Shown piece after piece: positions 9,299 through 20,700 of a DNA stretch of 64,000 nt. Below the pieces are notes generated by a model. It saw nothing but the letters and a program-made list of their open reading frames with translations, was not told the origin of the DNA and did no database searches. The number at the start of each line of letters is the position of its first letter. The first letter of the stretch is position 1. The DNA is from Marivivens sp. LCG002 (lineage in GTDB: Bacteria; Pseudomonadota; Alphaproteobacteria; Rhodobacterales; Rhodobacteraceae): the NCBI RefSeq assembly GCF_030264275.1, contig NZ_CP127165.1, forward strand, positions 1,290,001 to 1,354,000, written 5' to 3'. Position numbers and translations under genes: made by a program.

Positions 9299-10867
9299 TC
9301 AGTAAAAGTAGCTATTTCTTTCTGGGGGAGGCATGTTGGCAGGCGTAAAGTCCTTAAATTCTGCGATCGGACGCTGAATTGCCAAACATGATGTCCACGA
9401 CCAGACTTCTTTAAGGTCATTGCTTGATGGCAGAATTTGTTCGATTACTTCATCATGCGACCGCTCTTCGATAGGTGCTCGCTTCGCTGAAAGTCTTCTA
9501 TCTGATGTGTCACTCTCAAGGGTCGCTACTAGGGCCTCTGAGATCAATTTGGCCTCTATATCGGCTTTCAAATCACTAATATTGGTAAGCAAATCTGTCA
9601 GGCAGTCTGAAAACTCGACAGCTTTGGCCGCAGTCATCCCAGAGTTGCGCTCGAATGAAAACAAATCTTTCTGTGCCAGATGAGATTTAAGCCGAGCCCG
9701 GCTCGCTATGTCGGATGTGTTGGGATCATAATTTTTGATCCTGAGAATTGGTTCTTTGAAGTAAAATCCGGGAGAATACCCCATATATCTGCCGCATAGG
9801 ATATTGGTTATGGGACGATCATCGGCATGCTTGTCAGCTTCCAAAGGTCTTCTTGAATAATTAGATTTTTCGGGACCTTCCGTTCTGGGATCCTTTCTCA
9901 CCATAAGTAGAGCTTGCCGATTACCGCTCCTGACCTTAGCGGGAGCTTCCAGTTTATATTGTTCCGAGCGCCGATAGTCAGCGAAGGGACCGCCCGGCCG
10001 GAACATTTGCTTTGCTTTCATGGCGATAGCTAGGGTTCTGATAGTCGATTGATCGAGGGAAGCGATCTTTAGGATGTCGTCAGATTTTGTAATATATTTT
10101 GCGACGGCTTGAATATTTCTAACAGGCCCAGCGTTTGGTTGATAAGAAGACGCATCGTCAATGCAGTCTAGTCTTCTCTGGCGCGCATGGGCGTCGTAGA
10201 GCGCTTTTCGGGGCATCTCCAAAATACAGTTAGCGTGGACATGGAAGCTGTTTGTTTTTGCTGAAGAGGCAAGTTCAATGGTGGTCAGAATTATTTCTGA
10301 CTGATGATGCCTCCTAAGTTCTTGCCTCAGAAGTTTAATTTTTTCATTGAGCTGGTTGACCTGCTGGCCGACACCGTCAGCCATGACGCGGGGTCCAACT
10401 GTTAAGATGTGATATTCTAGTCCGTTGCTCCTGCGCATCTTTTGACGAGCATAGGATTCAAAGTCTGCTCGGATTTGCGCCGCTTTCTTGTAGTGCTGGC
10501 TAGGGACTAGGTTGGAGTTTGCGTGCTTGAATGTTTCAAGGCGAACCTTTCCGCTGATAGCGCCAACATGAGCGATGTTACCTATTGGGTCGGATGTTCC
10601 TTGGATGGCTTCTGTGACTTTTCTATTGGCCAACTCAATCGTTGCTAACCATGCAAAGTGCTTGGTATGGGCAGTTGGCGTAATAAATTTACCGTCTTCG
10701 AGCGCATCAAGTTGATCCTTTGATATGATCCCTCGGCAGCTATTCACTCTCTCCTTGAAAAGGTCTTCTGCGTAAAAGATCGTCGGATATTTATCCGCAA
10801 AGTTCTCCGAAATAAATTTATCCGTAGCGATGCTTGGGCTCGCTTCAGATGCTTGAAAATGGCACAT
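9299..10867 (-). CDS. HUH-type endonuclease, rolling-circle Rep-like
   Basis: The 522-residue protein contains, in order, HILTVGP (153-159), the metal-binding pair H209-V-H211 within FHVHANC, and Y258-I-T-K261 within AKYITK. This is the sequence of motifs of single-Tyr HUH replication initiators (strand nicking through a Tyr-xx-Lys motif). The rest is hydrophilic and unrecognised. I start at the ATG at 10867, which has GGAGG six bases upstream; a longer frame begins at 10894 without such a site. It shares an element with a tyrosine integrase and a palindrome-rich gap, so it may replicate or mobilise the excised circle. A transfer relaxase is the other possibility. Confidence 0.6.
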   Translation of the reverse strand: MCHFQASEASPSIATDKFISENFADKYPTIFYAEDLFKERVNSCRGIISKDQLDALEDGKFITPTAHTKHFAWLATIELANRKVTEAIQGTSDPIGNIAHVGAISGKVRLETFKHANSNLVPSQHYKKAAQIRADFESYARQKMRRSNGLEYHILTVGPRVMADGVGQQVNQLNEKIKLLRQELRRHHQSEIILTTIELASSAKTNSFHVHANCILEMPRKALYDAHARQRRLDCIDDASSYQPNAGPVRNIQAVAKYITKSDDILKIASLDQSTIRTLAIAMKAKQMFRPGGPFADYRRSEQYKLEAPAKVRSGNRQALLMVRKDPRTEGPEKSNYSRRPLEADKHADDRPITNILCGRYMGYSPGFYFKEPILRIKNYDPNTSDIASRARLKSHLAQKDLFSFERNSGMTAAKAVEFSDCLTDLLTNISDLKADIEAKLISEALVATLESDTSDRRLSAKRAPIEERSHDEVIEQILPSSNDLKEVWSWTSCLAIQRPIAEFKDFTPANMPPPERNSYFY

Positions 10868-11835
10868 TACATGCCTCCGCTTAAGTAAATCCATAAGCGG
10901 TAAAATAGTTACAAGGTATTAATTTTTTGCTTAAAGAAATTGCATCTTAACGAGTCCTTCAGGTTTTTACCCAGCTCTCAATGACTAGTGGACTTAACTT
11001 TGGATCGATTCAGGTAAGCTGAGCTGCCTGAAGCTAGTAAACGTAGTATGCTGGTCCGAGGGCCTTCGTGGAGCCGCGCAACAGGGGTGCCTGAGGTAGG
11101 CTGCAGTTTTATAAATTTTGATCAAGTCGCCTGTCAGGCGAGAAGGATGCTGAATATTTTCGAAGTGGTCCTTGAATTATTCATTCAACCTCGGGATCTG
11201 TGTCCGACCATGTAGGTTTGCCGTTGCTGGCTGTGATGAATCTCTTTGCAAATCAACACTGCTTGCAAAAGCTTCGGAGTGGCGAATTATAAAACGCCCT
11301 GGTCCGAGCGTTGAGTTTTCCCACTTAAGCTTACGAAGGGTTTTGAGCACGCAGATCAGTGCTTGCTCTAAAGTGGTGCTTTCGGTTGTCCTTCAAGACC
11401 GAGCAGAAAGCCGCGCGGATAATTCGAATTAACCAATCACGAGGGTCAGGGAAGCCAATCAACCTGTGTGTGAGCAGATCCGTGCGGTGTCCGTTGTCCT
11501 GCTGTACCAGGATCCAGACGCAGTCGAAGCAACCGCCTAGATGTGAGGACGCAGGTAGCCAACCTGTTTGCCAACATACCACGATTAAAAGTTACAGGTT
11601 CCCTGAATTTATTTTTGAGCCTTGCAGCCAGGCAACTGCCCGAGGTTCAGGTGGTATTTTTATAATAATAATTTTGAGTGATCGGCAAAGAGTGGCTCGA
11701 GCCTTACCGTTGATTTCGTTCGCGTGGAATAGATCGTGCGGCGCGAATTCCTCAACCAGTTCCAAAGCCGGATTGATGGGAAAATAATTCGATCAGCCAA
11801 AAGGTCATCATGCAGTGGTCTGGAGGTAATCAAAT
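10868..11835. other. Gene-poor island segment, possible origin or regulatory region
   Basis: Open frames here (longest 142 codons) lack ribosome-binding sites and protein-like composition, so I call no gene. The stretch holds a short palindrome at 11127-11141 and a 10-bp direct repeat CTGGTCCGAG at 11051-11060 and 11299-11308. It lies directly upstream of the HUH protein gene, where double-strand origins or promoters are often found; that role is inference. Confidence 0.35.
11127..11141. repeat. Perfect short inverted repeat
   Basis: TCGCCTG, one base, CAGGCGA: two 7-bp arms around a single T. Too tight for an RNA hairpin, it is more like a protein-binding dyad or a cruciform-prone site. It lies about 260 bp upstream of the HUH gene start. 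Confidence 0.6.
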
Positions 11836-11967
11836 ATGTCTGATCAATCTTTTTTTTGCTTATTTATAAGGGCCAAATCGATTTTGGCCAAGATGTTAAT
11901 AGTTACGAAATCATTGAGTCAATTTTACCTAGGGAAGGAGTTGTTCCTTCGGGTTTGCCCGCCTTAG
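11836..11967 (+). CDS. Candidate 43-residue ORF
   Basis: The ATG at 11836 is preceded by TGGAGG with nine bases of spacing. The frame encodes a short, hydrophobic and basic peptide and ends 18 bp before the next gene. There is no family evidence. It may be a leader peptide or chance; the ribosome-binding site is the only positive sign. Confidence 0.22.
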   Translation: MSDQSFFCLFIRAKSILAKMLIVTKSLSQFYLGKELFLRVCPP

Positions 11968-11977
11968 GGCCCTAAGG
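11871..11977. repeat. Cluster of three inverted repeats ahead of the coiled-coil gene
   Basis: Three dyads lie within about 107 bp: GGCCAAA/TTTGGCC with a 5-base centre (11871-11889), GAAGGA/TCCTTC with a 5-base centre (11934-11950), and the perfect 16-bp palindrome CCTTAGGGCCCTAAGG (11962-11977). The last contains part of the AAGGA ribosome-binding site of the next gene, so a bound protein or a folded transcript would mask that site. Confidence 0.65.
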
Positions 11978-11985
11978 ATTAATTA

Positions 11986-12195
11986 ATGAGAATAGGAAAA
12001 ATTGAATCTTACAGGTCCAGGTTGGACGATCTCGAAGCTGAATTACAAGCATCTATGGCAACAGTTGCAGGGGGTCTCGATAGCAATGAGGCTTACTTGC
12101 CGATTTTTAGAAGACTGGAAAAAGAGCATGAATCTGTGAAGGCGGAGAAAGCTGCGCTTGAGCGCGCAAGATCTTTTCGGTCAATTGATGCCTAG
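11986..12195 (+). CDS. Small coiled-coil protein convergent with the integrase
   Basis: The 69-residue, highly charged helical protein is predicted by eye to be mostly coiled coil (heptad-like L/A spacing, E/K/R-rich). The AAGGA about eight bases before the ATG supports the start. Its 3' end overlaps the integrase stop by 4 bp on the opposite strand. It could be a recombination directionality or accessory factor, but no HTH is visible and the assignment is only positional. Confidence 0.55.
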   Translation: MRIGKIESYRSRLDDLEAELQASMATVAGGLDSNEAYLPIFRRLEKEHESVKAEKAALERARSFRSIDA

Positions 12196-13454
12196 AGAGC
12201 GATCTTGCTAAGTTCGCTTGCTATAAATTCTAATCCGCCTGCTTGGCCGTATTTTTGTCGGCCAAGCGAGTGCCCCATGAGTTCACGGCGCACTCTTTCG
12301 TCGATACCCGCTCGTATCATCCGATCTTCAAAACTGTGACGTAAGCTGTAGACCACTTGGTTATCGGATTCGAATAAATTATTCTCTCTAAGGAATTTAT
12401 TGAGTGTGCCAGATAGAGATGAAGTGCGTTCTCGATAATGAGGGAAACCATTTGGGAAATCACTAAATGCTTTCAATGAGATCCCGACCAGCGGTATCAC
12501 ACGGCGAGAGGTATTGTTCTTTAACTGCCTGCCCGGCTCTGGAGCGATGAGAATATGAGGAGTTTCATGGTTGAGGCGAATGCGCTCTGGCGTTAGGCCT
12601 GCTGCCTCACTCGGACGGTAACCGGTGTTGATCATTCCCAAAAATATTGCTCTTGCTTCCGCGTTGAGGCCCCGGAGGGCATCTTCTGGCATCAAACGGT
12701 TTTTGATCCACTCATCGGAGAACGGTAGTCGCTCTGCTTTTGGTCTTTCCTTCAACTTCAAGCCGTTGATTGGGAGATCTAGTCCTAGTCCTTGAAGGTC
12801 ATTTACTTTTTTCAGTATGCCAACCAAGTGCACGAAATCTTTGTTCGCTGAGTTAGGTGTCATATTTTCTGTTTGTATTCTCCCAGCCCACCAGTCGCGG
12901 AACTGCATCATATGTGTGCGGTTCAACTTTGAGAGTTCAATATCACCTACGACGTCGATGAAATTACTGATGGCTTTCTTGCGCGGATTAGCCCACTTAC
13001 GCTTTTGGTCTTCGCTTTTTCCGAGGATCAAGTCAGGCGTGATTTTCAAGTATTCTTCAAGTGCGCCTGAGATCGTTAGGGAGGGGGCCTCATATGCACC
13101 GAGGATGGCGGGCGCCAAGTGGTCACCGCCTCTTTTAACGACATCGATGCGTTTCAGGAGGTCGAAGATTGGAAGTTCTGCGACCTGTTTCGCGGGTAGG
13201 TAATCGAAGCCATGATTGTTTGCGAGTGATTTGGCGCCAGCAAACCGTTCGTAGGCATCTGCGCTATTGCCTTGCAGCAACGCCTCCCATCCTCTGATCA
13301 TTTTTTCCCAGACTATAGGTTCTTTAGCTTGGGCTTCTTTGAGCGAGTCAGTCTTTAGTGAAATCCAAACCTCTTTTCGCCGCTCAATGGACTGATACTG
13401 AGTTGGAACGTGACGACGAAGATAATAAACATTGTTGCGGATAAGAAGAGACAT
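12192..13454 (-). CDS. Tyrosine recombinase/integrase, DUF6538 type
   Basis: The 420-residue protein has an N-terminal DUF6538-like segment (about 1-45, with YYLRRHVP), a SAM-like core-binding domain (about 125-220) and a C-terminal catalytic domain. Catalytic residues visible are Arg280 in TGYRPSEA, Arg372 in YSLRHSF, His395 in LMGHS and the nucleophile Tyr402. Tyr369 stands where the HxxR histidine is usual, a variation seen in this group. Its 5' end faces the 3' end of tRNA-Ser 158 bp away, the classic layout of an integrase at its attachment site. It should drive integration and excision of the island. Confidence 0.93.
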   Translation of the reverse strand: MSLLIRNNVYYLRRHVPTQYQSIERRKEVWISLKTDSLKEAQAKEPIVWEKMIRGWEALLQGNSADAYERFAGAKSLANNHGFDYLPAKQVAELPIFDLLKRIDVVKRGGDHLAPAILGAYEAPSLTISGALEEYLKITPDLILGKSEDQKRKWANPRKKAISNFIDVVGDIELSKLNRTHMMQFRDWWAGRIQTENMTPNSANKDFVHLVGILKKVNDLQGLGLDLPINGLKLKERPKAERLPFSDEWIKNRLMPEDALRGLNAEARAIFLGMINTGYRPSEAAGLTPERIRLNHETPHILIAPEPGRQLKNNTSRRVIPLVGISLKAFSDFPNGFPHYRERTSSLSGTLNKFLRENNLFESDNQVVYSLRHSFEDRMIRAGIDERVRRELMGHSLGRQKYGQAGGLEFIASELSKIAL

Positions 13455-13611
13455 ACGGGCTCCAAAAAAATATGGGATACCGTAGCAAAAACCGTAGCAA
13501 AAATCAAAGCAGTATGCGGTGTTGGGGACGTCTTATTTGGGTATTGCGCCTTCAACGCACTGATATTACTCAGTTTTTTGAATGATTGCATCTAGTAACT
13601 GGGATGCAAAA

Positions 13612-13640
13612 TGGCGGAGAGACAGGGATTCGAACCCTGG
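13612..13640. other. Inferred island attachment site in the tRNA 3' end
   Basis: The 3' part of tRNA-Ser (T-arm, acceptor and CCA) adjoins the integrase gene. Tyrosine integrases of this type normally recombine within such sequence, leaving the tRNA intact. I found no second copy in the window, so the outer att site should lie left of position 1. The extent given is a guess bounded by the T-arm. Confidence 0.45.
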
Positions 13641-13701
13641 GTGGGCTTGCACCCACAACGGTTTTCGAGACCGCCCCGTTCGACCGCTCCGGCACCTCTC
13701 C
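13612..13701 (-). tRNA. tRNA-Ser(CGA)
   Basis: The 90-base gene reads on the minus strand from GGAGAGG to TCTCTCC-G-CCA. It has a seven-pair acceptor stem (last pair G-U), a T-arm with GGTTCGAAT, the long variable arm typical of serine tRNAs (GTGGGTGCAAGCCCAC) and anticodon loop CTCGAAA, giving anticodon CGA for UCG codons. CCA is encoded. It marks the boundary between core genome (right) and island (left). Confidence 0.97.
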
Positions 13702-13863
13702 GCGGTCTTGGTGAGGGGCGTTTACTGATACCTCGAAACGGGTGCAAGAGGTAATTTACATTTTTGTGCGAAATCCCTCTCCAAGGTGCTGAACTCTTTG
13801 TCATTTGCTTGGAAGTCTCGGCTTGGCCCATTAGTATATGAAGCAGATCGGGGAGTTTTGCAG

Positions 13864-14688
13864 ATGATGAATGCTATAAGAGCCGTTGCTTTTTCCTGCG
13901 CCGCGGCAATGCCGGCCGCCGCCGAAGTGCAGCCCGCTGAGATGGAAGAACTCTTTGCGCTTCTCGGGCAGGACCAGATCGTCGAGGTGATGCGTCAGGA
14001 AAGCTTTGCCTATGGCGAGAATATCGCCGAGATGTTCTTTGGCGCGGGCGATGCGGCTTGGGACGCGCAGTTGGAGGCGATCTATCGCGCCGACTGGATG
14101 CGTGAACAGTTGATTTCGGGCTTTGCCCGTGAACTCGACGGCGAAGATCTCGGTGCAATCACGGCCTATTTCGAAACCGATCCGGGCGCGCGGATTGTCG
14201 AACTCGAGGTCGCGGCGCGCACGGCAATGCTTGATGATGCGGTCTCGGACGCGGCCAAGGCCTCGGGGGCCGAGGCTCTTGCCGATCCTTCCGCCAAGAT
14301 GCGCCTCATTCAGGAGTTCGTCGAAGTAAACGACCTGATCGAAATGAATGTGGTCGGCGGCATGAACGGGAATTATGCCTTCTTTATGGGGCTCCTCGAC
14401 AATGGCGCATTCGAAGGCCAGACCACGGCCGACACACTCCTGAGCGATGTTGCCAATCAGGAGGCCGAAATCCGCGCCTCGACGACCGAATGGATTTATG
14501 GGTTCCTCAACCTTGCCTACAGCCCGTTGTCCGAAGCCGATCTTGAAAATTACATCGCCTTTAGCCGAACCGAGGCGGGCAGGGCGCTCAACAAGGCGCT
14601 GTTCGTCGCCTATGACGATCTCTTCAATGCGCTCAATCGTGCGGTCGGGGCGGCAGCAGCGGCGCGGATGAAACAATCCGAGCTCTAG
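13864..14688 (+). CDS. Exported DUF2059-type protein
   Basis: The 274-residue protein starts with a signal peptide (MMNAIRAVAFSCAAA, cleavage likely near AAAEV). The mature part is helical and acidic with a repeated pattern around YFETDPGARI and YIAFSRTEAGRALN, which resembles two DUF2059 modules. Function of the family is unknown; it should be periplasmic. The start at 13864 follows GGGGAG by eight bases; the frame is open to 13786 but the extra residues break the signal peptide. First core gene right of the island. Confidence 0.8.
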   Translation: MMNAIRAVAFSCAAAMPAAAEVQPAEMEELFALLGQDQIVEVMRQESFAYGENIAEMFFGAGDAAWDAQLEAIYRADWMREQLISGFARELDGEDLGAITAYFETDPGARIVELEVAARTAMLDDAVSDAAKASGAEALADPSAKMRLIQEFVEVNDLIEMNVVGGMNGNYAFFMGLLDNGAFEGQTTADTLLSDVANQEAEIRASTTEWIYGFLNLAYSPLSEADLENYIAFSRTEAGRALNKALFVAYDDLFNALNRAVGAAAAARMKQSEL

Positions 14689-14718
14689 GAAAGACTGGGG
14701 TTTCGGGCCTATTGGCTG

Positions 14719-14747
14719 TTGACTTTTGGGGGAAATCTCACGATAAG
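14719..14747 (+). promoter_or_regulatory. Probable rplU promoter
   Basis: TTGACT (14719-14724), a 17-base spacer and GATAAG (14742-14747) fit a sigma-70 promoter. The leader to the rplU start is about 130 bases and contains a CGACAG/CTGTCG hairpin at 14757-14773. Confidence 0.55.
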
Positions 14748-14883
14748 CCGCCATCTCGACAGGTCTTCTGTCGGGACACTTGAAAATCTCGCCCAAACGG
14801 GCGCGCTGTCAAAGGGTAGCACTTAGGTGCATCGAACGCCTCGCAAGAGGGACCTGCCGACGCGGAAAATGAAGGAATATCAT

Positions 14884-15300
14884 ATGTTTGCGGTTATCAA
14901 AACCGGCGGCAAACAGTATAAAGTCGCTGCAGGCGACGTACTGCGTGTCGAGAAACTGGCCGCCGAAGCTGGCGACAAAATCCAGTTCAACGAGATTCTC
15001 ATGATCGGTTCGACCGTTGGTGCTCCGCTTGTTGCAGGTGCCGGCGTTCAGGCTGAAGTGATCGACCAGATCAAAGGCGAAAAGACCATCAGCTTCGTGA
15101 AGCGTCGTCGTAAGCACGGCTCCAAGCGTACCCGTGGTCACCGTCAGCAACTTACCCTCGTCCGCATCACCGACATCGTTGAGTCGGGTGCAGACAAGTC
15201 GGGTGTAAAAGCTGCGATCGGCGCATCGACCAAGGTCGTCGAAGCTGCCCCGAAGAAAAAGCCGGCTGCCAAGAAAGCAGCTGCCAAAGTAGAGGAGTAA
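14884..15300 (+). CDS. rplU: Large-subunit ribosomal protein bL21
   Basis: The 138-residue protein starts [13 protein letters not shown] and contains the conserved [16 protein letters not shown] rRNA-binding stretch. It has a Lys/Ala-rich C-terminal tail ([13 protein letters not shown]) that lengthens it compared with the roughly 103-residue E. coli protein, common in alphaproteobacteria. AAGGA lies seven bases before the ATG. It forms an operon with rpmA, six bases downstream. Confidence 0.98.
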   Translation: MFAVIKTGGKQYKVAAGDVLRVEKLAAEAGDKIQFNEILMIGSTVGAPLVAGAGVQAEVIDQIKGEKTISFVKRRRKHGSKRTRGHRQQLTLVRITDIVESGADKSGVKAAIGASTKVVEAAPKKKPAAKKAAAKVEE

Positions 15301-15306
15301 TCCCCA

Positions 15307-15576
15307 ATGGCACACAAGAAAGCAGGCGGTTCATCCCGTAACGGTCGTGACTCCGCTGGTCGTCGTCTCGGCGTTAAGAAGTTCGGTGGCGAAGTTGTTG
15401 TTGCTGGCAACATCATCGTTCGTCAGCGCGGCACCAAAGTCTGGGCTGGTCAGAACGTAGGCATGGGCAAAGATCACACGCTCTTTGCGACTGCCAACGG
15501 CGCTGTAAAGTTCCACACCGGCCTCAAGGGCCGCACCTTTATTTCGGTTCTCCCCGTGGCGGAGGCCGCTGAGTAA
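15307..15576 (+). CDS. rpmA: Large-subunit ribosomal protein bL27
   Basis: The 89-residue protein starts [15 protein letters not shown], the N-terminal arm that reaches the peptidyl-transferase centre, followed by [11 protein letters not shown] and the RQRGTK motif. Length is normal. It follows rplU directly and is followed by a strong terminator. Confidence 0.98.
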   Translation: MAHKKAGGSSRNGRDSAGRRLGVKKFGGEVVVAGNIIVRQRGTKVWAGQNVGMGKDHTLFATANGAVKFHTGLKGRTFISVLPVAEAAE

Positions 15577-15604
15577 GCCGAAACCCTAAAGGTTGCAGAA
15601 AATC

Positions 15605-15637
15605 GGGGATCGGCACTGCCGGTCCCCTTTTTGTTTT
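15605..15637 (+). terminator. Rho-independent terminator after rpmA
   Basis: GGGGATCGGC, loop, then GCCGGTCCCC (ten pairs, one G-T) followed by a T-rich tract. It ends the rplU-rpmA transcript. Confidence 0.85.
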
Positions 15638-15718
15638 TCGTCAGTGACATAAATAGTTTGTAGACGGTGCCTAATGGGAGCAGTGCACAGGTCGTTAGCT
15701 TTTCGAGGAGGAAAGCAT

Positions 15719-16258
15719 ATGTTGGATAAAACGTGGTCTCAACCTGTCGTTGCGGCAGAGCGTTTCGTGATGCGTCCGCTGCGCAAGTCCGATGCAGGTC
15801 TGATCTCTATGTATGCGGCGGACAAGCGCGTGGCACTTGGCACACGCTCGATCCCGCATCCTTTGCCGCCGGGCAGCACCGAAGCCTTTATCGAGCGTGC
15901 GCTCAAAGAGGACCGGAGCGAGGATGTCTGGGCGATCGACGGTTCGGATTTCGGTTCATCCGAGGTGATGGGCATCATCAGCCTCGAGCGGATGGAGCGC
16001 AGTCAGAGCGAGATCTTCTATTGGGTCGCGCCTGCCTTCTGGAACACGGGTGTAGCAACGGCTGCGGTTCAGGCCATGGTCGCAGCAAATCCGCACGGGG
16101 CGGCGACGCTCTTTGCCGAAGTGTTTCAGGATGCACCCGGATCGGCGCGTGTCCTGACCAATTGCGGGTTCGAATATCTGGGCGACGCCGAAGCCTTTTC
16201 GGTGGCGCGCAACAGCAAGGTCCCAACCTGGACCTATACGCTCAAGATGACGCGATAA
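15719..16258 (+). CDS. GNAT-family N-acetyltransferase
   Basis: The 179-residue protein has an RimJ/RimL-like GNAT layout: RFVMRPLRKSDAG at the start, SLERMERSQSEIFYWV then WNTGVATAAVQAM, the acetyl-CoA-binding region, and a late SARVLTNCGFEYLG. GAGGAGGAAAG before the ATG at 15719 is a strong ribosome-binding site and decides the start. A GNAT gene between rpmA and obgE is, from memory, usual in Rhodobacteraceae. The substrate, perhaps a ribosomal protein N-terminus, is unknown. It is followed by its own terminator. Confidence 0.88.
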   Translation: MLDKTWSQPVVAAERFVMRPLRKSDAGLISMYAADKRVALGTRSIPHPLPPGSTEAFIERALKEDRSEDVWAIDGSDFGSSEVMGIISLERMERSQSEIFYWVAPAFWNTGVATAAVQAMVAANPHGAATLFAEVFQDAPGSARVLTNCGFEYLGDAEAFSVARNSKVPTWTYTLKMTR

Positions 16259-16308
16259 AACGCGGCTGACGGGGCGGCATGCGGCTGGCCCCGATGGAAA
16301 TTCCAAGG

Positions 16309-16335
16309 GGCCACCGCTCGAACGGTGGCCTTTTT
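16309..16335 (+). terminator. Rho-independent terminator after the GNAT gene
   Basis: GGCCACCG, six-base loop, CGGTGGCC, then TTTTT. It separates the GNAT gene from obgE. Confidence 0.88.
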
Positions 16336-16371
16336 GTCGTTTGGCATGTTGCAAGCCAAGCCGCACCTTGA

Positions 16372-18560
<2,189 letters not shown>

Positions 18561-18570
18561 GGAGAGTGTC

Positions 18571-19827
<1,257 letters not shown>

Positions 19828-19828
19828 C

Positions 19829-20425
19829 TCAGGCAGGAGCGAGACGGAGCACGCGCTCTGTCTCGTTGCCGACAATCGTGGCATGGCGTCCGAGTTCTGG
19901 CAGCCCCTTGGCCAAAAGCCCGAATTGCACCTGCGCAGCGCAGAGCCCCGTCACATCGCGCGTGTAGAGCCGCTTCCAGAGTGCATCGTCCCAAAGAAGC
20001 CGCTCGCTCTTGGCATAAAGACAGAACACGTCTCCCGACAGGCTCACCTCGATCTTGCCTCCAAAAGGCAGCGCGGTTTCAAGACAAAGAACCCCCAAGA
20101 GAGCAAGTCGGCTTTGTGATCGGGTCAGCGGAGTGTCGATGGCCCAAGTCACATCGTTCTTGGTGCCTTGGGTGTAATCGGCAATGATCTTGCGCATATC
20201 CGCAGGCTTGATCAAAGTCTCGCCATGGGCACCGAAGGCAAGCCGAAAGAACGACAGTTTCGCATTTGCGTGCTGGACACTTTGCGTGATGAGGTCCATT
20301 TCAGGACCCGAAGAGGCACCCGTCATGCCCAAAAGCTCGACCCCGTTGCCGATCGCGCCAAGGGGGCTGACAAGGTCATGACAGATGCGCGACCCGATCA
20401 AGGCTGCTAATGTGTCTTCATACAT
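19829..20425 (-). CDS. chpT: ChpT-type histidine phosphotransferase
   Basis: The 198-residue protein begins with the DHp helix SRICHDLVSPLGAIGNGVE, with the phosphoacceptor His followed by Asp, and ends with a degenerate HATPase-like domain. In alphaproteobacteria ChpT passes phosphate from CckA to CtrA and CpdR, controlling cell cycle, motility or gene transfer. I take the ATG at 20425 after GGGGGCGCC; the TTG four codons earlier is the alternative. It is convergent with proA, one base apart. Confidence 0.88.
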   Translation of the reverse strand: MYEDTLAALIGSRICHDLVSPLGAIGNGVELLGMTGASSGPEMDLITQSVQHANAKLSFFRLAFGAHGETLIKPADMRKIIADYTQGTKNDVTWAIDTPLTRSQSRLALLGVLCLETALPFGGKIEVSLSGDVFCLYAKSERLLWDDALWKRLYTRDVTGLCAAQVQFGLLAKGLPELGRHATIVGNETERVLRLAPA

Positions 20426-20451
20426 AGGCGCCCCCAAGACATGAGAAAGCG

Positions 20452-20631
20452 ATGAAAGAGCTGAATTCGATCCTCGAGCCGGGTATGTTGGTGCGCCATC
20501 CCGATTGTCCCGAATGGGGCGTGGGACAGGTCCAATCCAATATCAATGGCCGTATCACCGTGAACTTTCCCGATGAGGGTAAAGTGGTGATTGATGGGTC
20601 TCGGGTCATGCTCATGATCGTTCGTCTGTAA
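20452..20631 (+). CDS. DUF3553-type small protein
   Basis: The 59-residue protein reads MKELNSILEPGMLVRHP, then WGVGQVQS and ITVNFPDEGKVV, which is the DUF3553 pattern: a compact beta-barrel-like domain reminiscent of the SH3/Tudor-like ends of UvrD and CarD. Role unknown; nucleic-acid or RNA-polymerase contact is a guess. AGAAAGCG precedes the ATG. It is divergent from chpT, 26 bp apart, and 69 bp upstream of olsB. Confidence 0.8.
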   Translation: MKELNSILEPGMLVRHPDCPEWGVGQVQSNINGRITVNFPDEGKVVIDGSRVMLMIVRL

Positions 20632-20700
20632 ACTTAACGCAATCATTGGGCGATAAAGTTAAAAATCCGTCAACCTAGAACGAATTCTACTGAAATTTCT

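Noticed and set aside
11359-11787. 142-codon plus-strand ORF and the overlapping ORFs at 11172-11432 and 11331-11582 in the island gap
   Set aside because: No ribosome-binding sites, Cys/Arg/Ser-rich composition unlike protein, and mutual overlap; treated as chance frames.
1-13611. Second copy of the tRNA-Ser 3' end as the other attachment site
   Set aside because: I looked for the acceptor/T-arm sequence in this stretch and found none; the other end should be outside the window.
20632-20700. Pho box upstream of olsB
   Set aside because: No pair of CTGTCA-like half-sites at 11-bp spacing is present, although phosphate control of ornithine lipids is known elsewhere.
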